Shown here: positions 42,707-51,739 of the stretch, one piece after another | How the letters are laid out: each line of letters starts with the position of its first letter | Position numbering within the stretch: the stretch's first letter is position 1 | NCBI RefSeq assembly: GCF_018598585.1 | Contig: NZ_JAHESD010000041.1 | Coordinates: 1 to 53,142 of the forward strand | DNA length: 53,142 nt | Direction: 5' to 3' | Source: Chryseosolibacter indicum | Lineage (GTDB): Bacteria; Bacteroidota; Bacteroidia; Cytophagales; Cyclobacteriaceae | The notes under the pieces: generated by a model | Databases searched by the model: none | The model's input: only the letters and a program-made list of their open reading frames with translations | What the model was told of the DNA's origin: nothing | Translations under genes and position numbers: made by a program

Positions 42707-43333
42707 GTGATTATTTTAAAAACAATTTTAAGGAAAGTTATCTTCCTTATTTACAGCTTCATTGAACCTGTAAACCGAAAATTAAAAAATGCTGTAATAA
42801 AAGAGGGAGGAGATCGATATAAAAAGGCATTTAAATACATTGGTTCAAACTATAATTTTGGTGATTATCCGATAATTGTAAACCCACAGTTTATTTCTAT
42901 TGGTGATAATTTTATTAGTTTATATCACTTACGTTTAGAAGCAATATCTAAATATAATGATCAAGTATTTTCGCCTGAAATTGTTATAGGCAACAATGTT
43001 ATCATTAACCCGTATTGCCATATAGGATGTACGAATAGGGTGGTCATAGGTAATGATGTGTTATTAGCGAGTAAAGTATTTATTTCGGACCACTTTCATG
43101 GGACGATTGATGGTAGTGAAAGTGATATCGCGCCTGCTAAAAGAAAATTAAATTCCAAAGGGCCGGTAATTATAGAGGATAAGGTATGGCTCGGAGAAAA
43201 CGTAGTAGTGATGTCTGGTGTTACGATAGGCAAAGGCTCTATAATTGGAGCAAATGCAGTTGTTACGAGAAGTGTTCCTCCATATGCTGTTGCCGTAGGA
43301 GTTCCGGCCAAGGTTACAAAATTTTTGAAGTGA
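42707..43333 (+). CDS. Left-handed beta-helix (hexapeptide) acyltransferase
   Basis: 208 residues from a GTG start at 42707, 9 nt after the wzt stop. Hexapeptide coils run from about residue 85 to 195 (PEIVIGNNVIINPYCHIG, KVWLGENVVVMSGVTIGKGS, VVTRSVPPYAVAVGVPAK). The catalytic-type His is in FISDHFHG. The pattern is that of WbbJ/MaeA-type O-acetyltransferases acting on sugars. The N-terminal 35 residues contain one hydrophobic stretch. The acceptor is unknown; a sugar of the exported glycan is likely. Confidence 0.88.
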   Translation: MIILKTILRKVIFLIYSFIEPVNRKLKNAVIKEGGDRYKKAFKYIGSNYNFGDYPIIVNPQFISIGDNFISLYHLRLEAISKYNDQVFSPEIVIGNNVIINPYCHIGCTNRVVIGNDVLLASKVFISDHFHGTIDGSESDIAPAKRKLNSKGPVIIEDKVWLGENVVVMSGVTIGKGSIIGANAVVTRSVPPYAVAVGVPAKVTKFLK

Positions 43334-43343
43334 CTTTATAATT

Positions 43344-44024
43344 ATGCGTAACGTTTTTAGAAAAGTCGGAACATTTTTTAGAGTAGTTAATTTTAAGACA
43401 TTATATTTTAACTTCAAATATCTTCCTTTTAATAAGGCTAGGCATCTGCCCATTCTGATTTCAAGTCATGTAAGGTTGCATACTGTGAAAGGTAGTGTTG
43501 AACTAAATTGCCAAGTACATTTTGGTATAATTAAAATTGGATTTGGTGATTTGGGTATCTTTGATCCGAAAAGATCGAGAACAATATGGCAAGTATCAGG
43601 AAAAGTTATATTTAATGGCGGAGCGAACGTTGGACATGGGTCAAAAATTTCCGTAGGAAGGGATGGCGTGCTTGTATTAGGTGATGAATTTAGAATTACA
43701 GCCGAATCCTCAATAATTTGTCACAAGTCAATTTCATTCGGATCAAATTGTTTGCTCTCGTGGAATATTTATGTTCTCGATACTGATTTCCATTTCTTAA
43801 AAGATGTAAATACGGGTATAATAGTTAATGAGAATAAGGCAGTCTTAATCGGCGACAATGTATGGATCGGTGCCAACTGTTGTATACTTAAAGGTAGTGC
43901 GATTCCTTCTAATACAGTTATTGCTGCATTTTCTCTAGTTAATAAAAACCTTTTTGGACACTATAAAGTATTTGGAGGGAATCCAATTCAGATATTACGA
44001 GAGGACGTAAGTTGGTCTCATTGA
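43344..44024 (+). CDS. Hexapeptide-repeat acyltransferase
   Basis: 226 residues. The N-terminal half is basic, with little repeat character. Hexapeptide coils run from about 85 to 215 (KVIFNGGANVGHGSKISVG, SISFGSNCLLSWNIYVLD, NKAVLIGDNVWIGANCCILKG), and the catalytic-type His lies in the TDFHFL segment. It ends with a GGNPIQILR-type loop typical of sugar O-acetyltransferases of polysaccharide loci. It follows the first acyltransferase by 10 nt and is only distantly similar to it, so the two may modify different sugars or positions. Confidence 0.86.
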   Translation: MRNVFRKVGTFFRVVNFKTLYFNFKYLPFNKARHLPILISSHVRLHTVKGSVELNCQVHFGIIKIGFGDLGIFDPKRSRTIWQVSGKVIFNGGANVGHGSKISVGRDGVLVLGDEFRITAESSIICHKSISFGSNCLLSWNIYVLDTDFHFLKDVNTGIIVNENKAVLIGDNVWIGANCCILKGSAIPSNTVIAAFSLVNKNLFGHYKVFGGNPIQILREDVSWSH

Positions 44025-44039
44025 TTTAAACTTGCTAAT

Positions 44040-44894
44040 ATGGGAAGCCAGGTGATTACAAAAAAGGCAGCGATTGTAATTCATATTTATAAAGATAATT
44101 TATCTGAATATGAAAAGATTTCATTGCTGCAACTAAAGTATGTATTAGGTTCTTACCCTATTTACTTGACCAAGCCCCTTAAACTAGATATAAGGCAATA
44201 TAAAGAAGTACTAGGTACTCAATTAGAAGGTACAATCTCTTATAATCAGAAATATTTTAACGGGTTGAAAGGTTATAACTATCTATTATTAAGTAAGGAG
44301 TATTATAAATCTTTTTTGGAATTTGATTACATTTTATTGTACCATACGGATGCTTTTGTTTTTAAAGATGAGTTAAATTATTGGATCGAAAAAGGCTACG
44401 ATAACATAGGTGCGCCGATTTATCATTATGATGGTACTTTAAACCCTAAAGACTATATATGTAGTGGTAACGGTGGATTTTGCCTTAGGAAAGTAGAAAC
44501 CTTCTATGAATACGCAGATAGTTATAAGTGGTATTACAGGTATGAGGATACCATTGAAGACTTTTTAAAATACAACTGGAGAGGAAAGATAGCCAGATCT
44601 TTTTATTATTTAGGGTTACTTAGTACGATAACTGCTCGCCTCCACAGCAATGTCAATACCGTTAGACTTAATGAAGATGTTATCTGGGGACATTATATAC
44701 CAAAATATTACCCCGCGTTTAAGAATGCGCCTTTCGAAGACGGGATGCGATTTAGTATGGAGTATAATTGTGATAAGCTGCTTCTTCAAAATAATAATGA
44801 GTTACCTTTTGGTTGCCATGGATGGTTTAAGGAAAAATTTATCGATTTTTGGAAGCCTTACGTGGAAAATTTTGGGTATCAATATGACATCTGA
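44040..44894 (+). CDS. DUF5672-family putative glycosyltransferase
   Basis: 284 residues matching the DUF5672 pattern. A Rossmann-like N-terminus is followed by FDYILLYHTDAFVFKDELNYW (first part FDYILLYHTDAFVF, about residues 98-111) and KGYDNIGAPIY. The GNGGFCLRKVETF and NEDVIWGHY segments follow, and the C-terminus is PFGCHGWFK. The HTDAF segment is placed like a metal-binding DxD of a GT-A fold, and NEDVIW like the catalytic acidic site (inference). These proteins occur in surface-polysaccharide clusters and are presumed glycosyltransferases. The gene is in line with the operon and has no signal peptide. Confidence 0.82.
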   Translation: MGSQVITKKAAIVIHIYKDNLSEYEKISLLQLKYVLGSYPIYLTKPLKLDIRQYKEVLGTQLEGTISYNQKYFNGLKGYNYLLLSKEYYKSFLEFDYILLYHTDAFVFKDELNYWIEKGYDNIGAPIYHYDGTLNPKDYICSGNGGFCLRKVETFYEYADSYKWYYRYEDTIEDFLKYNWRGKIARSFYYLGLLSTITARLHSNVNTVRLNEDVIWGHYIPKYYPAFKNAPFEDGMRFSMEYNCDKLLLQNNNELPFGCHGWFKEKFIDFWKPYVENFGYQYDI

Positions 44895-44944
44895 TATTAT
44901 TTGCCTTTTTATATAATGTGTCTAATAAATTTCTATTAATTTAA

Positions 44945-45867
44945 ATGAGAGTTCCTTCCTTAGATGGGCTAAGAGCGGTTTCAGTTGGTATAGTTATCTG
45001 GGGGCATTCAATAGGTTATTCAAAGCAGGTTCCACCCTTTTTAACTCATATTGGACATAATTTTTTTCTGGAGAAGTAGGTGTGTGGATTTTTTTTGTTA
45101 TTAAGTGGTTTCATTATAACCTATCTTCTAAGAACGGAGTATGAAAAAAAGGAAGAGATTTAGCGACGTGATTGGTCCCATTACTTTTACGGCAAAATAT
45201 CCCTATTTGGATACAAGATGGGAATTTTTCTCACCTGTGGAGTCTTGCAGTTGAAGAGCAGTTCTATCTATTCTGGCCTTTAGTTTTTACAAAAAACCTA
45301 AAACAACCTTCGGTGTTGAAGAGATACCTTTTATTCTCGTTATGTATTTCGTTAATTATAAGAATCGTCTCTGAAGAGTATAAAATATTAAAAGAGCTAC
45401 ATCTTATAACAAACTCAGATTTTTTAATAGTTGGATGTTATCTAGGAATAGTTTATAATGGAGAATCTGAAAGATTAAAATATGCGACGTTTCAAAGAAT
45501 CTTATTTTGGATAGCCTTATATATTATTTGGTTTATTCTTAGGTATAAGATCCCATTTCTTAATTCTTTTTTGATTACGGCAGCAGCTATAATAATAGGT
45601 TTTCTCATCAACACATATATCAGATACAGAAGTGGATTGGACTATAGATTATTAAATAACAAGTATGTAGTGTTTGTCGGGGCGTCTTCTTTTAGTATTT
45701 ATCTATGGCAGCAAATTTTTCTTTCACCAAGTGTATCCAGTAGAAGCGAGCTGGTTAGGACACTGTTCCCTTATAATATTATAATATCAATGGTGACCGG
45801 AATTATATCTTACCTTAGCTTGGAGAAGTTTCTTCTTTATCTAAAAAATAAGTTCAGTTCAATTTGA
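44945..45867 (+). pseudogene. Broken acyltransferase-3 (OafA/YrhL-like) gene
   Basis: It starts MRVPSLDGLRAVSVGIVIWG, the typical N-terminus with catalytic His in WGHS, but stops at 45076-45080 after HNFFLEK. One extra T in the 7-T run at 45061-45067 restores GEVGVW. Then an 8-T run (45089-45096) needs one T fewer to reach LLLSGFIITYLLRTEYEK. A stop follows, and the frame resumes near 45172 directly at LVPLLLRQ...HLWSLAVEEQFYLFWPLVF. About 90-120 residues normally found between these parts are absent. The remaining C-terminal half has six to seven membrane helices. Two homopolymer shifts plus a deletion argue for real decay, though indel errors could contribute. Confidence 0.85.
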
Positions 45868-47192
45868 AAATACCAACTATTTTGAGAGTACTTCATTTGC
45901 CTGTATCAAGTTATCCCTGGAGCGTGGGGGGTAAGGAAATTTTTGCTCTTAACCTCGCGCTTAGCCTTCAGGATTTAGGTATTGAAAATTTTATTTGTAT
46001 TCATCAAAACAAAGACAAAAATGAGCCGTTGGGACATCATGATTTTGAAATACCCACGACTGTTTTGCCTCCGATTAAAGATGTTAATGTTAGGCTTAAT
46101 TACTTCTCGAAATCGTATAGCGATATCAACTCCTTTAGAACATACTTGGAGGAGCTAAACCCAGACATTGTCCATTTTCACGATCAATCTGGTGGTGCAA
46201 GTCTCTCACATCTTCGTATGGTAAAAGAGCTTGGAAAAAAAACAGTGTTAACGTATCACACGCCTGGACAATCGTGTATACAACGCCAATTACTTTACGA
46301 AGGAAAAGAGGTATGTGATGGTAAAGTAAATGTTAGAAGATGTACATTCTGTATGTTGCAGAACCAAGGGTTGCCGCGAGCCGTATCAAGTGTTCTTTCA
46401 AGCTTTGATTTTGACTTTATTCCTTTCAACTCATCCAACAAGCTATCAAAAGCGATGACGATGAGAAAAGCTGTTAAACTGTATAAAAATTCTTTAGAGG
46501 AACAGTTGAATCTGTTTGATAAAATCCAAATACATGCTCATTGGGTGGAAGAATTGTTGTTATCCAATAACGTTCCTGCTCAAAAGATTTTTTATAGTAA
46601 AATAGCCAAGAATTCGAATCAGGATAAGCCAACAGCCATTGAAAGTAATAATAATAAATTAAAACTTGCTTTTATAGGAAGATGTGACTATGTAAAGGGC
46701 ATACATATTATCGTTGAGGCGATACAATTACTTCCAAAAGATTTGGATATAGAGCTTCATATTTACGGCCCCTACTGGGAGAGCGCATATGGTAAGAAAT
46801 TATTAAAACAAATTGAGGGTGATGATCGGTTTCTTTCTCCCAGGATTATACCTAATGATCGCATCACATCTTATCTAAAAAATATGGATGCTTTAGTTGT
46901 TCCTTCTATATGGCTGGAGACAGGTCCGTTGACTGTTTTGGATGCTTTTGAAGCAGGGATTCCTGTTATAGGTAGTAACTTAGGTGGCATTTCTGAGCTT
47001 GTTAAACATGGTGAGAATGGGTTTTTATTTACAGTGGGAAATGTGTTGGAATTATCTGAGATTCTGGGGCGACTATGTTTGGATAAAACTGTGCTGGCAA
47101 GTATAAAGTCATCGATTCAAAAGCCTCGTCCTGTTGGCGACATGGCAAAGGATATTCTTCTTCTGTATAAGGAGCTAGTGCAGACCGCATAA
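45864..47192 (+). CDS. GT4-family glycosyltransferase with Cys cluster
   Basis: 442 residues from a TTG at 45864, which overlaps the stop of the preceding broken gene (TTGA). The GT-B N-terminal domain includes GGKEIFALNLALSLQDLG and DIVHFHDQSGGASLSH. A four-Cys segment (SCIQRQLLYEGKEVCDG, then RRCTFCML, about residues 137-170) recalls a known subgroup of GT4 enzymes, possibly a metal site. The C-terminal domain contains FIGRCDYVKGIHIIVEA and PSIWLETGPLTVLDAFEAG, where the usual E-x7-E is E-x7-D. It probably adds one sugar to the repeat unit; donor and acceptor are unknown. Confidence 0.9.
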   Translation: MKIPTILRVLHLPVSSYPWSVGGKEIFALNLALSLQDLGIENFICIHQNKDKNEPLGHHDFEIPTTVLPPIKDVNVRLNYFSKSYSDINSFRTYLEELNPDIVHFHDQSGGASLSHLRMVKELGKKTVLTYHTPGQSCIQRQLLYEGKEVCDGKVNVRRCTFCMLQNQGLPRAVSSVLSSFDFDFIPFNSSNKLSKAMTMRKAVKLYKNSLEEQLNLFDKIQIHAHWVEELLLSNNVPAQKIFYSKIAKNSNQDKPTAIESNNNKLKLAFIGRCDYVKGIHIIVEAIQLLPKDLDIELHIYGPYWESAYGKKLLKQIEGDDRFLSPRIIPNDRITSYLKNMDALVVPSIWLETGPLTVLDAFEAGIPVIGSNLGGISELVKHGENGFLFTVGNVLELSEILGRLCLDKTVLASIKSSIQKPRPVGDMAKDILLLYKELVQTA

Positions 47193-47200
47193 ATTCATTT

Positions 47201-48274
47201 ATGAAGATACTCCACATACTTGCTTATGCTCATCGCGGAGGATGCGAAAAGAATTGTTTCTATTTCATAGAAAGCAAGAAAGAAGCGACACATGATGTTT
47301 TAGTTTTAGATCAACATGGTCCAATGATTACAGAATGGGAGTTATTAGGAGTACAAGTTAAAGTACTAAATATACTTTGCTTGAATTTGTTGAGCTTTTA
47401 CAATTCCTTAAAAAAATCACTGCCTGCGGTCGAGTATGAAACAATTATTGTATGGACTAATATCAGAATGCCTATTATCCTAAATGTATTGAATAAGTAT
47501 GAAACCAACATATTCGTGCATGTTGGTAATCCTGTAATAAATAGAATCTCGGAGAGGCTTAAGAATCAATTCCTCTCTGTATTCTTTCCTATTGGTAATT
47601 GTGTTTACTTAAGACCTGTGTCAGGATACGTAAAGGAAAGTATTTTAAAACATCCTTATTACAGGAGATTTAGAAACCAAGTTTCTCTAAAACCCATAAA
47701 AACGACACATGTACGGGTTAACAAACCAACAAGGATAGATAGAAATTCAGTGTTACAGCTTGGTATGGTAGCAAGACTTGATGGTATTAAAGATCATGAG
47801 ACGGTAATAAGAGCCTTTTCAATAATAAGGATGGAATATCCCTTTGCAATTCTTAACCTTGTAGGTGGTGGTGTTTTAAGGGATGAGCTGGAAGCATTAG
47901 CATTGTCACTAAACTTAAAAGGTGCGGTAGTTTTCCATGGAGATGTAGGAAATGTGTATGAAGTTATCAGGGAGTGGCATTTATTTGTTTATGCTACGAC
48001 TCTCGCAGAAGGTCTGGGAGGTACGATTCCTGAAGCGTTATCAATAGGGTTGCCAATTGTTTCAGTGGATTTGCCTATGATAAGAGAATGGGATAAGGAA
48101 GGAAGGTTTATTGTTTTTTGTAATGCCTCAGATCATTCTCATATGGCTTCTTGTGTTATCTCTGAACTTGATGATGAATTTCATAGAAATTTTGTTTATG
48201 AGCAAGGGCCTATATATGTGGCTGAGCATTTTTCTCCTACCATCTTTTCCTCTAATTACATCTCAATAAATTAG
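47201..48274 (+). CDS. GT4-like glycosyltransferase
   Basis: 357 residues. N-terminal GT-B domain starts KILHILAYAHRGGCEKN, an acceptor-side Gly-rich loop. The C-terminal nucleotide-sugar domain contains LGMVARLDGIKDHETVIRAF, LNLVGGGVLRDELE and ATTLAEGLGGTIPEALSIG, with an intact E-x7-E. Retaining mechanism is expected for GT4. It follows the previous transferase after 8 nt. Donor sugar cannot be assigned. Confidence 0.9.
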   Translation: MKILHILAYAHRGGCEKNCFYFIESKKEATHDVLVLDQHGPMITEWELLGVQVKVLNILCLNLLSFYNSLKKSLPAVEYETIIVWTNIRMPIILNVLNKYETNIFVHVGNPVINRISERLKNQFLSVFFPIGNCVYLRPVSGYVKESILKHPYYRRFRNQVSLKPIKTTHVRVNKPTRIDRNSVLQLGMVARLDGIKDHETVIRAFSIIRMEYPFAILNLVGGGVLRDELEALALSLNLKGAVVFHGDVGNVYEVIREWHLFVYATTLAEGLGGTIPEALSIGLPIVSVDLPMIREWDKEGRFIVFCNASDHSHMASCVISELDDEFHRNFVYEQGPIYVAEHFSPTIFSSNYISIN

Positions 48275-48277
48275 TTA

Positions 48278-49429
48278 ATGAGTAGCAAATATTCTGTTAC
48301 AGCCATTGGTGATGCCAGCAAGAAATCTACCTTTAGTGGCATTCCATATCATTTTTGGCATACAGCTCAGGAATCAGGTTTATCAATCACGCCATGGAAA
48401 ATGGATATGGAGCGTGTAACCCTGAAGCGGAAGATATGGAATGTATTCAAGATTCTACAATTGCAGTCTCCTGGTGGATTTCAATACTCGCAAGAGTTTA
48501 ATAAATCTATACTAAAGCAGATACCTGACGAGTTATTAAGTACACAAGTTATTTCTTTTAATCAACATTTTCCTCCTGTACAGCTGATATATGCAAAGGG
48601 TGGCAAGGTTTACCATTACATTGATGCGACCTTCAAACAGTTACTAGATCGTTATGGTTTTGCTGGAAAGATTGGTTATAAAACAAAAAGAGAAATTCTG
48701 GCAAAAGAAATTGATCAATTTACCGGAGCGGAAATGATCTTTACTTTTCAGCAATGGGCAAAGGATTCTGTCGTAAATGATTATAAGATACCTTCAAACA
48801 AAGTAAAGGTTGTGATGCCAGGAGCTAACATCGTATTTGACACCGATTACGTTGCTAAAGCTTCTCCGGATGAGAAAATTGGTACAAAGAAAACTCCACT
48901 TGTGCTTGGTTTCGTAGGAAAGGACTGGAAACGTAAAGGTCTTTTGCGCTTGGTAAACATAAGAGACATACTGGAGAGGAGGGGTTGGGAAGTAATAGTA
49001 CGATGTGCAGGTTATGCTCCTGGAGAATTCAAGACAAGACCAGGGGTAGAGTTTGTAGGATTTATAGATAAAACTTCTGAAACAGAACGGTTCATTAAAT
49101 TCCTTGAGTCTTGTCATATCGGATGCCTTTTTTCAGAGGCCGAATTTTCCAGTATTTCGGTGTTAGAGTTTATCTCCGTCGGTCGGCCTGTGGCAGGATT
49201 TGTAGTAGATGGAATGGGAGATCTATTCATGCCGGAGTGCTCAATAAGACATGTTGTAGAAGATTCTGACGAAAGAATTGCAGATAGTTTTGAACGGTAC
49301 CTCCTTGATTCAACATACAATAGAAACTTAAAAAAAGGAGCTGAGCTTAAAAGTAATTACGTACGCTGGGGAAGAGCTGTGAAGGAAGTTGTCAATCATA
49401 TTGCCACTAAAGATTTAGATAATGACTAA
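48278..49429 (+). CDS. GT4-like glycosyltransferase
   Basis: 383 residues, more divergent than its neighbours. The C-terminal GT-B domain shows LGFVGKDWKRKGLLRLVNI and FSEAEFSSISVLEFISVGRPV, with E-x7-E in EFSSISVLE. The N-terminal half has DASKKSTFSGIPYHF, where the Gly loop is expected. It is separated by 3 nt from the gene before and overlaps the gene after by 8 nt. Donor and acceptor are unknown. Confidence 0.86.
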   Translation: MSSKYSVTAIGDASKKSTFSGIPYHFWHTAQESGLSITPWKMDMERVTLKRKIWNVFKILQLQSPGGFQYSQEFNKSILKQIPDELLSTQVISFNQHFPPVQLIYAKGGKVYHYIDATFKQLLDRYGFAGKIGYKTKREILAKEIDQFTGAEMIFTFQQWAKDSVVNDYKIPSNKVKVVMPGANIVFDTDYVAKASPDEKIGTKKTPLVLGFVGKDWKRKGLLRLVNIRDILERRGWEVIVRCAGYAPGEFKTRPGVEFVGFIDKTSETERFIKFLESCHIGCLFSEAEFSSISVLEFISVGRPVAGFVVDGMGDLFMPECSIRHVVEDSDERIADSFERYLLDSTYNRNLKKGAELKSNYVRWGRAVKEVVNHIATKDLDND

Positions 49430-50591
49430 GTGGATTTGTTCTCAGTTTGGGGCGAGAGAGAAGTATGCTATTCCAAGGGCATTGCAATTAAGAGGTCTAT
49501 TAAAGGATTTATATACTGATATTTGGCTTAAAGAAACGTCGCCATTACAGGCCATTAATAAGAGGGCGAAGGGCAGGTATAATACGGAGTTAAAGAATGC
49601 TACTGTTCATCATTATACCAATTATTTTTTATTTTTAAAAATTAAGGAAAGGTTGTTAAGAAGGCAAGTTGAATATGACGTTGTTTTTGATGATCTCCTT
49701 TCAAGAGATTTGAAGAAATGTAAAGATGAGAGAATCAATTTTTTTGGTTATAGCTACTCATCACGCAAGAGCTTTAAGATAGCCAAGCAAAAGGGATATA
49801 ATACTTTTTTGGGACAGATTAATCCAGGACCTAAAGAAGCCGAGATTGTAATCGAGGAATATAAAAAGTTCAGAGGTGGAGTATTTAAACCCTTTGTACC
49901 AAGCAAAAGGTACTGGGATTTGTGGCGTGAAGAGATAAGCCTAAGTGATAAGCTGATTGTCAATTCTGAGTGGTCAAAAAAATTATTGTTAGAGGAAGGT
50001 ATATCTCCTGATAAATTAGTAGTAATTCCTCTTGCCTATGAACCTACTGCTGTTAAAGTAGAAAGGACATTTAAGAATGTTTTTAGTAAAAAGGAGCCTT
50101 TGGAATTGCTTTACCTGGGGGGGATAGGAATTCGTAAAGGTTTTCATATTCTCGTTGATGCTTTACGAGATCTTTTACCTCTTCCCGTTCACTTAAATGT
50201 TGTAGGTGAACTTAAAGGACCGAAAGAGTTGCTAACTAACTTACCTGCAAACATTACCTATCACGGTTCTGTGGCGCAGCAAGAAGTGTCTAATTTTTAT
50301 AGAACGAGTGATTTATTTATGTTTCCAACTCTTTCGGATGGATTTGGATTGACACAACTAGAGGCTCAAGCATATAAATTACCAATTGTAACATCCATGT
50401 TTTGTGCTCCTGTTATTTCTGATAGAAGAAATGGAATCGTCTTGCAAAAGGTGGATAAAACAAGTTTAAAAGAAGTAATTCAAGAAGTATTGGATACACC
50501 AAAAATTCTGGAGGATTTTTCAAATCACTCTCTGTCATTAAAGGATTTCAGCATAAACAGGTTGGCTGACAGCCTTTCTAGTCTAAAATAA
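49422..50591 (+). CDS. GT4-like glycosyltransferase
   Basis: 389 residues. The C-terminal domain has LYLGGIGIRKGFHILVDAL and FPTLSDGFGLTQLEAQAYKLP, where the first acidic residue of the E-x7-E motif is Asp. The N-terminal half starts KWICSQFGAREKYAIPRALQ and keeps the Gly-Ala-Arg-Glu loop seen in several polysaccharide-locus GT4 enzymes. The start ATG lies 8 nt inside the previous gene, so they are coupled. Specificity is unknown. Confidence 0.88.
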   Translation: MTKWICSQFGAREKYAIPRALQLRGLLKDLYTDIWLKETSPLQAINKRAKGRYNTELKNATVHHYTNYFLFLKIKERLLRRQVEYDVVFDDLLSRDLKKCKDERINFFGYSYSSRKSFKIAKQKGYNTFLGQINPGPKEAEIVIEEYKKFRGGVFKPFVPSKRYWDLWREEISLSDKLIVNSEWSKKLLLEEGISPDKLVVIPLAYEPTAVKVERTFKNVFSKKEPLELLYLGGIGIRKGFHILVDALRDLLPLPVHLNVVGELKGPKELLTNLPANITYHGSVAQQEVSNFYRTSDLFMFPTLSDGFGLTQLEAQAYKLPIVTSMFCAPVISDRRNGIVLQKVDKTSLKEVIQEVLDTPKILEDFSNHSLSLKDFSINRLADSLSSLK

Positions 50592-50593
50592 TA

Positions 50594-51673
50594 ATGAAAA
50601 TTCTACATGTATTAACTTCGCCACGTGCTGAGGGTACACCACGTCTTGTATTAGATTGGCTATCAGTTAAAGATTATGAACAAGAAGTCCTTTTCTTAAC
50701 TGCAAAAGGTGAATTAAAAGAAAACTTTCAAAAGCATTGTGTCTGGCAATACTACAATGAATCATTTCCTCTGCGAGTAAAGAATTTTGCAAAGGTGATT
50801 AGACTTGTTAAAAATACCTGTAAGGCCCGAAAGCCTGATATTGTTATTGCATGGCCATTAGGGTTTTCTCATTTTATAGCTATTGGTGCGTGGTTAGCGG
50901 GAGTAAAAAAGAATATTGCACATGCTGGGAATCCAGCTGGAGAAAGTTTTGTGGGTCGATATATTCATTCATGGCTAAGTTTTAACATTGGAAATCTTTT
51001 TGGTAACAAGGTTATAGCATGTTCTGATTATGTAATGGAAAGCTTTAAGAAGATCCCATTTGTTCCCTCGGCAAATATCTTTTCGGTCTATAATTGCGCT
51101 AATATAAACCGCTTCATCCTCAAAGAAAGTATTGAACGGAGCGCAAATTTTATTATGGTCGCCACGCTGGAAAAGCATAAGGACCACCGCACGCTTTTAC
51201 ATGCATGGAAGGTCATTGAAAATGCAGGTGTTGAATCAAAACTATTGATTGTAGGTGATGGATCTTTAAGGGATCAATTATGTAATCTTGCTTCAAATCT
51301 AGGCCTTAAGTCAGTATCTTTCATGGGAAGCAGGGATGATGTTCCGAGCTTATTGCATCGTAATGCCTTTTTCATTCTTTCTACTACCTCTCAAGAAGGC
51401 TTTGGTACTGTATTAATTGAGGCGCTTGCAGCTGGATGTTTAGTAATAGCAAGTGATGTGCCAGCCTGTCGCGAAGTGCTGCAGAATGGTAAATATGGTA
51501 TTTTAACTCCTGTAGCAAATGCAGTTCAACTAGCTACTGTATTATTGCAATGTCTGCAAAATGGGTATAAAAAATTAAGTGATAAAAAACTAAAAGAACA
51601 AATTGAGTACGCATCGTTATATACACCCGAAAAAATGATTGAACGTTATTTGAAGATTGCAGAAGGGTCTTAA
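50594..51673 (+). CDS. GT4-like glycosyltransferase
   Basis: 359 residues. N-terminal MKILHVLTSPRAEGTPRLVLD and DIVIAWPLGFSHFIAIGAWL match the GT-B acceptor domain. C-terminal MVATLEKHKDHRTLLHAWK, LIVGDGSLRDQL and STTSQEGFGTVLIEALAAGC give an intact E-x7-E. It is among the better-conserved members of the run. It begins 2 nt after the previous stop. Specificity is unknown. Confidence 0.9.
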   Translation: MKILHVLTSPRAEGTPRLVLDWLSVKDYEQEVLFLTAKGELKENFQKHCVWQYYNESFPLRVKNFAKVIRLVKNTCKARKPDIVIAWPLGFSHFIAIGAWLAGVKKNIAHAGNPAGESFVGRYIHSWLSFNIGNLFGNKVIACSDYVMESFKKIPFVPSANIFSVYNCANINRFILKESIERSANFIMVATLEKHKDHRTLLHAWKVIENAGVESKLLIVGDGSLRDQLCNLASNLGLKSVSFMGSRDDVPSLLHRNAFFILSTTSQEGFGTVLIEALAAGCLVIASDVPACREVLQNGKYGILTPVANAVQLATVLLQCLQNGYKKLSDKKLKEQIEYASLYTPEKMIERYLKIAEGS

Positions 51674-51739
51674 AGTATAAAAATGATTCAAATCTATCTC
51701 CAATCATCCTATAAGTTTAATTGAAGATTTTCGTTTACT

